In this document: one piece after another, positions 44,792 to 52,855 of the stretch | How the letters are laid out: each line of letters begins with the position of its first letter | Numbering within the stretch: the first letter of the stretch is position 1 | Assembly (NCBI GenBank): GCA_028533045.1 | Contig: JAQQAP010000020.1 | Location: 62,001 to 126,000 of the forward strand | Source: Spirochaetales bacterium | Lineage (GTDB): Bacteria > Spirochaetota > Spirochaetia > DSM-2461 | DNA: 64,000 bases | Direction: 5' to 3' | Notes under the pieces: generated by a model | Told to the model about the DNA's origin: nothing | Databases searched by the model: none | The model's input: the letters and a program-made list of their open reading frames with translations, nothing else | Program-made: the position numbers and the translations under genes

Positions 44792-46078
44792 ATGAAAAAA
44801 GTGATGGTTTTCGGAACATTTGATACTCTTCACAGGGGACATCTTTTTTTTCTGGGAAATGCCAGAAATAAGGGTGATTACCTGATGGCTGTAGTAGCCC
44901 GAGACAGGACGGTGGACGAGTTGAAAGGCCGGAAACCTCTACACGATTATGAGGAACGTATTCAACGGCTGGAAAAATCAGGCCTGGTAGATAAAACACT
45001 TCCCTCCGATGAGACGAGAGGAAGCTGGAAGGTCATACAAAAAGAGCGGCCCGATCTGATTTGTCTGGGCCATGATCAAAACAGAATGGAAGAGAGCCTC
45101 CGATCCTGGCTGAGCGGACAGCAGGATTATAATCCGGAAATTATTATTCTTCCTTCCTACAAAAGACATCTTTACAGCTCAACGGCGGGAAGAAAAAGAC
45201 GATACACCGCCTTCTATCTTCTACTTTTTCTCTCGATGACGCTTATGGCCTTTAGCTGGATCTCGGGGAAGTTCGTTTCCAGTCAGGCGCCTTTTACGGT
45301 CCTGGTTTTCTGGCGTTTTTTCTTTTCCCTGATTCCCTTCCTTCCCCTTCCCCCTCACAGGGAAGATTTTGCCATGAGCAGAAGGGGCACTTATTTTACC
45401 CTCCTTTCGGCCCTCTTCCTTCTTCTTTACAACCTGCTTTTCTTTGCGGGTCTCTCCGTGGGACTAGCCGGCAAGGGAGGGGTCATAGTAACCACGGTCA
45501 ATCCGCTCATAACGACTCTTTTTTCACTACTTCTTGAACGACGACATCCGGGAAAAGGAATGAAGATTGGCTTAGGCCTGGGATTAACCGGCGGAGTCAT
45601 ACTTATGGAACCCTGGCTTTTTAGGAGCGGTGAGATTTTAGCCTTGGGAAATCTTTACTTTCTAGGGGCCGCTCTCTGCTGGGCCCTCCTCACGATTTGC
45701 TCCGCCAAAGCTCAGGAATCGGTCTCTCTCAGAAAGTACAACTTTTACCTTTATCTTCTTACCACCCTGGCGGCTCTCCTGCTGGCTTTGCCTTCCCGGC
45801 CCTTCGCCTTTAATCGGCTGTCCACGGCATTCTGGCTCAATATCCTCTACCTTTCCCTCTTTGTCAGCTCCCTGGCAACATCTCTTTACTTCCGGGCCAC
45901 CCTGAAAATCGGGGCGCCCCGAGCCAGTACCTTTACCTTTCTCATTCCCTTTTTAGCCCTTCTGCTCAGTTGGCTCTTTCTGGATGAGATACCCCATATT
46001 ACAACCATTGCCGGAGGAAGCCTCTCCCTGGGGGCCCTCTACTTTATAAATCGATCAGCCCATAAGGACAAAACATGA
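44792..46078 (+). CDS. Fusion of cytidylyltransferase-like domain and EamA/DMT transporter
   Basis: Residues 1-135 (from ATG 44792) form a complete small nucleotidyltransferase of the GlyCT/RibL kind: VFGTFDTLHRGH with the HxGH site, then a final YSSTAGRK resembling the SSTxxR motif. It continues without stop or internal Met into a full DMT transporter with about ten membrane helices (from YTAFYLLLFLSMTLMAFSWISG onward; two EamA repeats). A cytoplasmic enzyme fused to a metabolite transporter is unusual. It could activate a substrate such as an alcohol phosphate or FMN as it is moved, or be a chance fusion after loss of a stop. ATG 44756 and 44783 are alternative starts; none has a strong RBS. 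The next gene overlaps by 4 bases. Confidence 0.75.
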   Translation: MKKVMVFGTFDTLHRGHLFFLGNARNKGDYLMAVVARDRTVDELKGRKPLHDYEERIQRLEKSGLVDKTLPSDETRGSWKVIQKERPDLICLGHDQNRMEESLRSWLSGQQDYNPEIIILPSYKRHLYSSTAGRKRRYTAFYLLLFLSMTLMAFSWISGKFVSSQAPFTVLVFWRFFFSLIPFLPLPPHREDFAMSRRGTYFTLLSALFLLLYNLLFFAGLSVGLAGKGGVIVTTVNPLITTLFSLLLERRHPGKGMKIGLGLGLTGGVILMEPWLFRSGEILALGNLYFLGAALCWALLTICSAKAQESVSLRKYNFYLYLLTTLAALLLALPSRPFAFNRLSTAFWLNILYLSLFVSSLATSLYFRATLKIGAPRASTFTFLIPFLALLLSWLFLDEIPHITTIAGGSLSLGALYFINRSAHKDKT

Positions 46079-46686
46079 AAAAGCTGCTTTTAATTTTATC
46101 ACTCCTCACCCTTCTCTCTCCTCTCTTCTCAGATGACTCGCTTTACCGTATCCAACTAAGCGATGATGAACTGAAGCTTGAGTGGGATAGATTCCTGATT
46201 CTGGGAAGTCTTCAGGAGATCGAATATAGTGAGGAAGAGAAAGTTCAACTTAAAGAACAGGTTCGGGAAGGGCTGATTATGAGAAAGCTTTTTCTCGTGC
46301 TGGCCGATTTGCGGGGAATCACAGTGAGCGAGGAAGAACTGGACTTGAGGGAGGCACAAACCAGAGGCGGTTATCCCGACGATGAATGGATTGCCACACT
46401 GGAGGCCCAGCTCCACACACCGGAAAGCTTCCGACAAACCATGAAAGAATCGATTTTACTGGAAAAGGTGATTCAAAGTGAAGTATTGGATAAAATCAGT
46501 GTAAGCGACGAAGAGATCGCCGCCTACTACGAAGCCCACCCGGACGATTTCACCACCGACTACGGGCTCCTGCCCCTCTCTACGGTGGAGGAACTTATCC
46601 GGGACGGCCTCCTGGCCCGGAAAGGCCAGGAAGACACAACCCGGTTTATGAACGAACTCTACTCCCGGGCCATGTTTGTGGAGTAA
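46075..46686 (+). CDS. Secreted SurA-N-like chaperone-type protein
   Basis: The 203-residue protein has a signal peptide (about 1-19, cleaved near LFS/DD) and an all-helical, charged body resembling the N-terminal chaperone domain of SurA/PrsA-type proteins (QLSDDELKLEWDRFLILG; VSEEELDLREAQ; DKISVSDEEIAAYYEAHPDDF). No peptidyl-prolyl isomerase domain is present. It probably binds unfolded envelope proteins in the periplasm. It overlaps the upstream fusion gene (ATGA), so the two are co-translated. Its stop codon directly abuts that of the convergent guaA gene with no base between. Confidence 0.65.
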   Translation: MKKLLLILSLLTLLSPLFSDDSLYRIQLSDDELKLEWDRFLILGSLQEIEYSEEEKVQLKEQVREGLIMRKLFLVLADLRGITVSEEELDLREAQTRGGYPDDEWIATLEAQLHTPESFRQTMKESILLEKVIQSEVLDKISVSDEEIAAYYEAHPDDFTTDYGLLPLSTVEELIRDGLLARKGQEDTTRFMNELYSRAMFVE

Positions 46687-48243
46687 TTACTCCCACTCAA
46701 TTGTTGCGGGCGGTTTAGAGGAAATATCGTAAACGACCCGGCCGATTTCCGGAACGGAGTTGGTAATAAGCGAGGAGATTTCCAAAAGATCCTTTGTGGG
46801 AAAGTCGTACACGTCGGCGGTCATCCCGTCGGAAGAAACTACCGCGCGCAGGGCCAGAACAAAACCGTAATCCCGGGCATCACCGGCTACACCTACGGAA
46901 CGAACGGGAGTCAACACGCTAAAGGCCTGCCAGATTTCCCGGTAAAGGTTGCGCTTGTGAAGCTCCTGAATATAGATATAGTCAGCTTCTCTCAGGATGC
47001 GGCACTTTTCTTCGGTCACATCGCCGATTATTCTAATGCCCAGTCCCGGACCGGGAAAGGGATGACGGTGAACAATTTTATCGTCAATGCCCAGAAGGGT
47101 TCCCAGGCGGCGTACTTCATCCTTGTAAAGCATTTCCAAAGGCTCAACGATGAGGCCCTTTTCTCTTTTGGCTTCTACCAGGGGAGTTCCCACGTTGTGG
47201 TGAGACTTGATGACGTTGGCCTTGTTACCCACTCCCTTGCCCGATTCAATCAGGTCCGTGTAGAGAGTTCCCTGGGCGAGGAAGTAGTCCCCCTGAATAT
47301 GGGCGTTGATCTCATCTTCCTGCACCTTGATGAACATATCACCAATGATCTTTCGCTTTCTTTCCGGGTCTGACTCTCCTTCCAGTGCGGTAAGAAAGCG
47401 CTCGCGGGCATCAATTAGGAAGAGATGTTTGGCTCCTAGCTGCTTAAGGTTTTCCGCCACTTCCTCCGATTCGCCCTTACGCATCATACCCGTATCGATG
47501 TACATGAGGTAAACCTGCTCGGGATCGAGGGTTTTAAGTAAAAGGCCGCCGGCTACGGTTGAATCCACACCGCCGGAGATAAGGAGGAGCACATCTTCCT
47601 TACCAACCCGCTCGCGGATCCGGGCCCCTTCCTGCTCAATATATTTATCCATGGACCACTCTTTCTTCGCCCCACAGATACCACAGGCAAAGTTTTCCAG
47701 AATATCCACACCGTTCTCACAGTGGGTTACTTCCGGGTGGAACTGCAGTCCGTAGATGTTTTTCTCTTTGTTGTATCCCACGGCGGGAAGACCGTGTTCG
47801 CTCTCCCCAATGAGGGCAAAACCGGGAGCCATCTTATCCAGGGAGTCACCGTGACTCATCCAGGAGACAAAACCGTCGGGAATGCCTGCCAGGAGGGGAT
47901 TGCCCTGCTCTTTAAAGCTGATTTTGGACCGGCCGTACTCCTTCTTGTCCAAAGGAGCGACTTTACCACCGTGATCTTCGGTGATTCTCTGGAAGCCGTA
48001 GCAAATACCCAAAAGGGGCACATTCAGGTCGTAAACAGCCTTATCCGGGCGGGGAGCGCCCTCTTCATAAACCGAATAGGGAGAACCGGAGAGGATAACA
48101 CCCTTCACATCGTCGGTGAGGATTTCCTCGGTTAATTCAATATCTCCGTGATAGATTTCGCTATACACACCAAAATCCCTGATTCTTCTACCGATTAACT
48201 GCGTCGTCTGACTGCCAAAGTCCAGAATTATTATTTTATCCAT
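46687..48243 (-). CDS. guaA: GMP synthase (glutamine-hydrolysing)
   Basis: GuaA converts XMP to GMP with glutamine and ATP. The 518-residue protein has a class I glutaminase domain (nucleophile Cys in GICYGFQ near residue 82; QFHPEVTH) and an ATP-pyrophosphatase domain with the SGGVDS loop near residue 223. The dimerisation domain follows (HRHPFPGPGLGIRIIG; SKPPATIEWE at the end). It lies 61 bases downstream of the two OmpR-like regulator genes on the same strand, so some transcripts may reach it. Confidence 0.95.
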   Translation of the reverse strand: MDKIIILDFGSQTTQLIGRRIRDFGVYSEIYHGDIELTEEILTDDVKGVILSGSPYSVYEEGAPRPDKAVYDLNVPLLGICYGFQRITEDHGGKVAPLDKKEYGRSKISFKEQGNPLLAGIPDGFVSWMSHGDSLDKMAPGFALIGESEHGLPAVGYNKEKNIYGLQFHPEVTHCENGVDILENFACGICGAKKEWSMDKYIEQEGARIRERVGKEDVLLLISGGVDSTVAGGLLLKTLDPEQVYLMYIDTGMMRKGESEEVAENLKQLGAKHLFLIDARERFLTALEGESDPERKRKIIGDMFIKVQEDEINAHIQGDYFLAQGTLYTDLIESGKGVGNKANVIKSHHNVGTPLVEAKREKGLIVEPLEMLYKDEVRRLGTLLGIDDKIVHRHPFPGPGLGIRIIGDVTEEKCRILREADYIYIQELHKRNLYREIWQAFSVLTPVRSVGVAGDARDYGFVLALRAVVSSDGMTADVYDFPTKDLLEISSLITNSVPEIGRVVYDISSKPPATIEWE

Positions 48244-48304
48244 GGGGGCTCCCGTCTCCTAAGTGAATGATGGGCCGTATTTTAGCAGAAGGGGGCGGAG
48301 AATT

Positions 48305-49015
48305 TCAATAGTGAGAAACACTTTCCTTACCCATAAAGCGATATCCCACACCCCTTTCCGTACCAATGGCTCCGGGAATCTTTTTCCTCAAGTTCTTAAT
48401 ATGGGTATCAATGGAACGATCATATCCTTCGTACTGATACTCAAAACACTGGTCAAGAATAGCCTCACGGGACAGGACTTTACCATTTTTCTCACAAAGC
48501 AGGCGCAGAATATTCCATTCGGTACAAGTCAGATGAACGGGAGAATCGTCCAGAAGAACCTGATGATCGGAGACATTAAGGCTGATTTTGCCCGAACTGA
48601 TCCACCATTGCCCCGAAGACAGATTCTCTCTCTGACTATAGTGTTCTATGAGATTCTCCATACGATAGAACAGAAACCTTAACCCGTCGGAAAATGATTC
48701 CCCGCAGAAAACATCATCCGCACCTTCGTAAAAGGCCTGAATCTGCTCTGACTCCCTCTTTCCCTCAAGAAGGGCAATATAGGGAAAGGGATTCTCCTCT
48801 TTTCTCTTTCGAATCAATTGAGACAATTCCCCGTTCCCAAGAGGATAATCGGCCAATAGCAATTCAAAGTCCCCCTGTAAGGCCTCTGCAGCCTTGTGGT
48901 AGTTCTTTTCTTCCACCCTTAAATAAGTCATCTGATACAATTGGCAATGAAAGCCAAAATCATAACAGCATAAGCGGTCGCTGTTACTCAGATAAAGAAT
49001 CCCCTTTCCTTCCAT
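48305..49015 (-). CDS. Atypical OmpR-type regulator with degenerate receiver (second of pair)
   Basis: The C-terminal winged helix is typical of OmpR/PhoB (about 138-230: LTCTEWNILRLLCEKNGKVLSREAIL, then YDRSIDTHIKNLRKKI, GVGYRF). The N-terminal domain has receiver-like length and a possible acceptor Asp near residue 56 (LLLADYPLG). It lacks the usual acidic pair near the N-terminus, and the switch Lys is replaced (DDVFCGESFS where DDYxxKPF is expected). Phosphorylation is therefore doubtful. No kinase gene is adjacent. I use ATG 49015 (236 residues), 2 bases after the upstream stop, with AGGGGA before it; a TTG at 49021 would give a 4-base overlap. Confidence 0.8.
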   Translation of the reverse strand: MEGKGILYLSNSDRLCCYDFGFHCQLYQMTYLRVEEKNYHKAAEALQGDFELLLADYPLGNGELSQLIRKRKEENPFPYIALLEGKRESEQIQAFYEGADDVFCGESFSDGLRFLFYRMENLIEHYSQRENLSSGQWWISSGKISLNVSDHQVLLDDSPVHLTCTEWNILRLLCEKNGKVLSREAILDQCFEYQYEGYDRSIDTHIKNLRKKIPGAIGTERGVGYRFMGKESVSHY

Positions 49016-49017
49016 TA

Positions 49018-49686
49018 TCAAGCTTCCCCTCTCAGGCGATAACCAAAGCCCCGCACCGTTTCTATCAGATCGGAAGCACCGATATTCTGCCTAAGATTTT
49101 TCATATGGTTATCCAGGGTTCTAGTCTTACTCCCCTCATGGAACAAACAATGATTACAGAGATAATCCCGGCTGACAACGCTCGTTCCGTGTAAAATGAG
49201 AGAATTAAAGAGATTCCACTGGCTGGGAGTTAACTCCACCTCTTTGTCGTTAACCAACAGGCGATGGTCTCCCTCATCAAGACGGTAAACGACTCCATCA
49301 TGATGCCATGTCAGGCCACCGCCCTTACCTGAGTCTGCAAATCGCCGACGGAGAACCGATTCCACCCGCCGGGCAACCACGGGGGGAGACCAGGGAAACT
49401 CTACATAATCGTCAATCCCCATCCGGTAACACTCCTCCCTCAAAGGAAAGGATTTTTCTTTAGAAAAGACAATAATGGGCTGTCTCCCTTCCTTCACGGC
49501 TTTTCTCATAAGGACAAGCTTCTCCATATTTCCCTTGTCAATCTCAACCAGCCAGAGAAGAGGAGGACATTGCCCCTCCTCCCGGGGAGAAAAAGGCACC
49601 CTTTCCCATTCATACTTCATCATAAGAGCGGAGAGACCATTAACAAATCGGTTATTATTTATGTCCCAAAAGATATTCTTATTCAT
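49018..49686 (-). CDS. Atypical OmpR-type regulator with degenerate receiver (first of pair)
   Basis: The 222-residue protein is a paralogue of the next gene product in layout: a receiver-like N-terminal domain and an OmpR winged helix (LTPSQWNLFNSLILHGTSVVSRDYL, RTLDNHMKNLRQNI, GFGYRL). The receiver has no clear acidic pocket; VEID replaces the usual LD at strand 3, and DDYVEFPWSP lacks the switch Lys. It should bind DNA as a dimer without standard phosphotransfer. The two regulators are coupled and could form a heterodimer. Three copies of an 11-bp motif lie in front of this gene. Confidence 0.8.
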   Translation of the reverse strand: MNKNIFWDINNNRFVNGLSALMMKYEWERVPFSPREEGQCPPLLWLVEIDKGNMEKLVLMRKAVKEGRQPIIVFSKEKSFPLREECYRMGIDDYVEFPWSPPVVARRVESVLRRRFADSGKGGGLTWHHDGVVYRLDEGDHRLLVNDKEVELTPSQWNLFNSLILHGTSVVSRDYLCNHCLFHEGSKTRTLDNHMKNLRQNIGASDLIETVRGFGYRLRGEA

Positions 49687-49690
49687 GGCG

Positions 49691-49766
49691 AATCCAGTAT
49701 AGGCTATTCAAAAAAAAATCTTCCACCCGAAAAATGAACATTTAAACTGGATTTATACTGGATTTA
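49691..49766. promoter_or_regulatory. Three TATACTGGATTTA-type motifs upstream of the regulator pair
   Basis: ACTGGATTTA occurs twice in direct order at 49746-49755 and 49757-49766, an 11-bp period typical of OmpR-class sites. The inverted form AATCCAGTATA lies at 49691-49701, next to the first regulator start codon, and is an exact inverse of 49754-49764. Autoregulation by the tandem regulators is an inference from the spacing and position. Confidence 0.5.
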
Positions 49767-49769
49767 AAC

Positions 49770-49993
49770 TTACCTCCCTATAGAGCGCCAAAGCATCCCC
49801 GCTCGTTCGAAATTGTTAGCTAATCTTCAGATGAATACCATCCAATCTCAAGACAGCCCCCCTATCATAGACCCCAGTACGGCTTGCTTGCGAAAGAAGG
49901 ACAGGAAAGTCGGAATCAATAACAGCCTTTAAATAAATCACAAAATAAAATCCCCAATTTTACGGCTGCCGGTCTCCCCGGCAGTCGTTTTTT
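49770..49993 (+). ncRNA. Possible small RNA ending at an orphan terminator
   Basis: The 360-base gap 49687-50046 holds no protein gene, yet a strong intrinsic terminator in plus orientation ends at about 49993. A weak -10-like TATAGA lies near 49779. A transcript of roughly 200 bases could run from there to the terminator. The alternative is that the stem is an attenuator in a long leader of the amidase gene. I do not recognise an RNA family. Confidence 0.3.
49964..49993 (+). terminator. Orphan intrinsic terminator
   Basis: GGCTGCCGG and CCGGCAGTC (49964-49972 with 49978-49986, one G-T pair) enclose a 5-base loop and are followed by GTTTTTT. It is a textbook rho-independent terminator. No plus-strand gene lies upstream within the gap; the amidase gene begins 54 bases downstream. 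Confidence 0.8.
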
Positions 49994-50046
49994 ATACACC
50001 CCAAACTATTGAACAAGCCCGACAGGCCCGTGTAAGATATCCTCAC

Positions 50047-51030
50047 ATGGTTAAAAAGGTTCTCCTTTTCCTGCTTCTGTCCGCCTCCCTCTACGCCCAG
50101 GTGACTCTCAACACCCTGATGGATGAAACAGGCACCAGACTGATTTGGGACAGCGAGCATAAAATCGGGACTCTAAGCAAAGGGGAGGACCGAATTGTCT
50201 TCTCCACCGATGCCCCTTCCCTTCTTATCAACTACGAGAGAACCATTCCCGCCGATCCTGCCCTTTACGAAAAGGGTATCCTAAGCTTTAGCGACGAGAC
50301 GGCCCGGCTTATATACGATTTTTTCTCCTCCCGCCGGGAGGACAACTCCTACGAGGTAACCACCATACTGCTGGATCCGGGCCACGGAGGAAAGGACTGG
50401 GGAGCCTATAGACCAACCCTGGTAGACGAACAGCAAACCTATCTAAAGGAAAAAAACGTTAACCTAGATATGGCCCTGCGCCTGGAAGAACTCCTCAAAA
50501 AGAAATACCCCGACAAAACCATCGCCCTCACCCGACGGACAGACGAATACATAGACCTGAAAGAACGGGTGGCCATTGCCGAGTCCTACGAGTTCAGTCC
50601 CCAGGAGGGGATGATTTTCCTCTCCCTCCACGCCAATGCGTCGCTCAACAAAAAAGCCCGGGGATTTGAAATCTGGTACCTCCCGGACAATGTGGAACGG
50701 GACCTGGTAGACGGGGATGAATCACAAGCGGTAAGTCAGGTACTTAATACCCTCTGGGAGGGCATTTTTACCCGGGAATGCTACAATTTCGCCCGCTTTC
50801 TTTTAAACAGCATAGACGAAAGCTACCCGGAGGACTTTCCCAACCGGGGACTCAAACGGGAACTCTGGTACGTTCTGCGTAACAAAAATATGGTTTCCGC
50901 CCTTGCCGAACTGGCCTTTATCTCCAACGAAGAGGATATTCCCCTCCTTCAGGACGAAGAGTTTCTGGACGACTACGCCCGGGCCCTGGCCGACGGGATC
51001 GGCGATTTTATTGAGTATTTTGAGAAATAA
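50047..51030 (+). CDS. N-acetylmuramoyl-L-alanine amidase (Amidase_3)
   Basis: This secreted enzyme cuts between MurNAc and the stem peptide. A signal peptide of about 17 residues ends near LYA. The catalytic domain starts at about residue 105. Zinc ligands are His in LDPGHGG (about 114), Glu in LKEKNVNLD (about 136) and His in LSLHANA (about 196). The catalytic Glu is in LAELAFISN (about 289). There is no cell-wall-binding repeat; the N-terminal 85 residues may be an AMIN-like targeting part. It should act in daughter-cell separation. It ends exactly where the convergent uvrC gene ends. Confidence 0.9.
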   Translation: MVKKVLLFLLLSASLYAQVTLNTLMDETGTRLIWDSEHKIGTLSKGEDRIVFSTDAPSLLINYERTIPADPALYEKGILSFSDETARLIYDFFSSRREDNSYEVTTILLDPGHGGKDWGAYRPTLVDEQQTYLKEKNVNLDMALRLEELLKKKYPDKTIALTRRTDEYIDLKERVAIAESYEFSPQEGMIFLSLHANASLNKKARGFEIWYLPDNVERDLVDGDESQAVSQVLNTLWEGIFTRECYNFARFLLNSIDESYPEDFPNRGLKRELWYVLRNKNMVSALAELAFISNEEDIPLLQDEEFLDDYARALADGIGDFIEYFEK

Positions 51031-52830
51031 TCAGCCCCGGCGCATTAAAAAAGCCTTAAGAGTCTCCGCCACATCCAAACTCACACCGCCTGCTTTGGCA
51101 AGCTCCTCCGCCGTGGCCCGGCCCATGGTATCCAGGTCACCAAAGGCTTCCATCAGTTTGCGGCTCCTCTTCTCCCCAATGCCGGGCACATTTTCCAAAG
51201 TTCCGAACTTGAGTTCCTTCTCCCGCAGTTTCTGATTGTGGGAGGTGGCAAAGCGGTGGGTTTCATCCCGCACTTGCTGGAGGACGCGAAGGGCCGGATC
51301 CCCTTCGGGGAGGTCCACCGGATCCGATTCGCCGGGGAGGAAGATCATCTCCTCCTTTTTGGCTAATCCGCAGAGGGCAATCTTCTTTTCCAGTCCCAGG
51401 GCGACAAGAACCGAGTAGGCGGCGCTCACCTGCCCCTTACCCCCGTCAATCATAATCAGGTCGGGCAGTTCCCCCTCTTCGTTTAAAAGGCGGCTGTAAC
51501 GGCGGGAGACCGCTTCGGAAATTGATTTAAAGTCGTCGATTTCCCCCCGGGCCAGGCTTTCCATCTTAAGGTGACGGTAGTTCTTCCGGTCCGGATTCCC
51601 GTCCTTAAAAGAGATAAGGGAGGCGACCGTATACTTCCCGTGGAGCTGGGCAATATCAAAACCTTCGATGCGTCGGGGGATTTTTTTCATACCCAAGGCC
51701 AGTTTAAGCTCCTTGAGAGAGGAAAGATCCCCTTCTTTGCGCATTTTCTTGTCCAATTCGCTCAGACAGTTTTCCCGGGCCATATTCATGACCGAAAGAT
51801 CCCGCTTGGACCGGGCCTCCCGAACTTTGACTTGCCTATTCAGTTTATTCCGAAAGAAATTTTCCGCCATTTCCCGGTCGCCCCCTTCGGTAAAAAGAGT
51901 TTCCGGCAGCTCCCGGTTCCCCGTTGAATAGTACTGCACAATAAAATCGAGGAGCGCCTCATCGTCGTCCCCCAGGAAGGTGGTGGTAAAGACATCCCTG
52001 CCGGTGGCTTTCCCGTCGCGCAACTGATAGACCACGAAAACCTGTATATTTTCGGAGGACATGGTCACGAGGTAGTCCCGTACTTTTCGGTCAAAGTCCA
52101 CCACAGCCTGGTCATGCTGCAAGAGCTCTACGGAAGCAATTAAATCCCTGATGCGGGCGGCCTCTTCAAATTTAAGCTGGGCGCTGGCCTCTCCCATCTC
52201 CTTCTCCAGATCCTGAATCAGCATCACCGTCTTTCCCGAGAGAAGACTGGCAATTTTGCGGATATGTTTCCCATAATCTTCCTTGCTGATTTTTCCACAA
52301 CAGGGAGCGGAGCACTTGCCAATATGGTAATAGAGGCAGGGATGGTCCCTTTTTTTAAGTTTTTGACAGCGGCGGATGGGAAAGAGGCTGTTAATCAGAT
52401 CCATATATTTCACAGCGCCCATCCCGTCCGGATAGGGGCCAAAGTAACGGGAGCCGTCGTTTACGACATAGCGGGTGCGGAATACCCGGGGAAAATCTTC
52501 GTTAGTAATGCGGATGGTGGGATAGCTCTTCCCGTCCTTAAGGAGAATATTGTAACGGGGGGACCATTTTTTTATAAAGTTGTTTTCCAAAAGAAGGGCT
52601 TCAAACTCATTATCGGTCTCCACATATTCGATTGTGGCGATGCGGGAGACCAAAAGGGCCGTTTTCCCCTCCTTCTTTCCAATAAAGTAGGAAGAGACAC
52701 GATTGCGCAGTTTTTTCGCCTTTCCCACATAAATAACTTCCTTCCGACTGTTTTTCATGATATAAACACCGGAGGTGAGGGGAAAGTTTCTTACCTTTTC
52801 TCTTAGATCGTCTTCATTTTGTGCTGACAT
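51031..52830 (-). CDS. uvrC: UvrABC excinuclease subunit C
   Basis: UvrC makes both incisions in nucleotide excision repair. The 599-residue protein has an N-terminal GIY-YIG nuclease (SGVYIMKNSRKEVIYVGKAK), a Cys cluster, a UVR helix (DLEKEMGEASAQLKFEEAARIRD), the RNase H-like endonuclease part (GFDIAQLHGKYTVAS, DGGKGQVSAA) and C-terminal helix-hairpin-helix repeats (VPGIGEKRSRKLMEAF). ATG 52830 is chosen; a start at 52857 would overlap the divergent gene start. Only 25 bases separate it from that gene, so the two promoters must lie inside coding DNA or overlap. Confidence 0.94.
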   Translation of the reverse strand: MSAQNEDDLREKVRNFPLTSGVYIMKNSRKEVIYVGKAKKLRNRVSSYFIGKKEGKTALLVSRIATIEYVETDNEFEALLLENNFIKKWSPRYNILLKDGKSYPTIRITNEDFPRVFRTRYVVNDGSRYFGPYPDGMGAVKYMDLINSLFPIRRCQKLKKRDHPCLYYHIGKCSAPCCGKISKEDYGKHIRKIASLLSGKTVMLIQDLEKEMGEASAQLKFEEAARIRDLIASVELLQHDQAVVDFDRKVRDYLVTMSSENIQVFVVYQLRDGKATGRDVFTTTFLGDDDEALLDFIVQYYSTGNRELPETLFTEGGDREMAENFFRNKLNRQVKVREARSKRDLSVMNMARENCLSELDKKMRKEGDLSSLKELKLALGMKKIPRRIEGFDIAQLHGKYTVASLISFKDGNPDRKNYRHLKMESLARGEIDDFKSISEAVSRRYSRLLNEEGELPDLIMIDGGKGQVSAAYSVLVALGLEKKIALCGLAKKEEMIFLPGESDPVDLPEGDPALRVLQQVRDETHRFATSHNQKLREKELKFGTLENVPGIGEKRSRKLMEAFGDLDTMGRATAEELAKAGGVSLDVAETLKAFLMRRG

Positions 52831-52855
52831 ATACCGATACTCAATGTACAGAACC

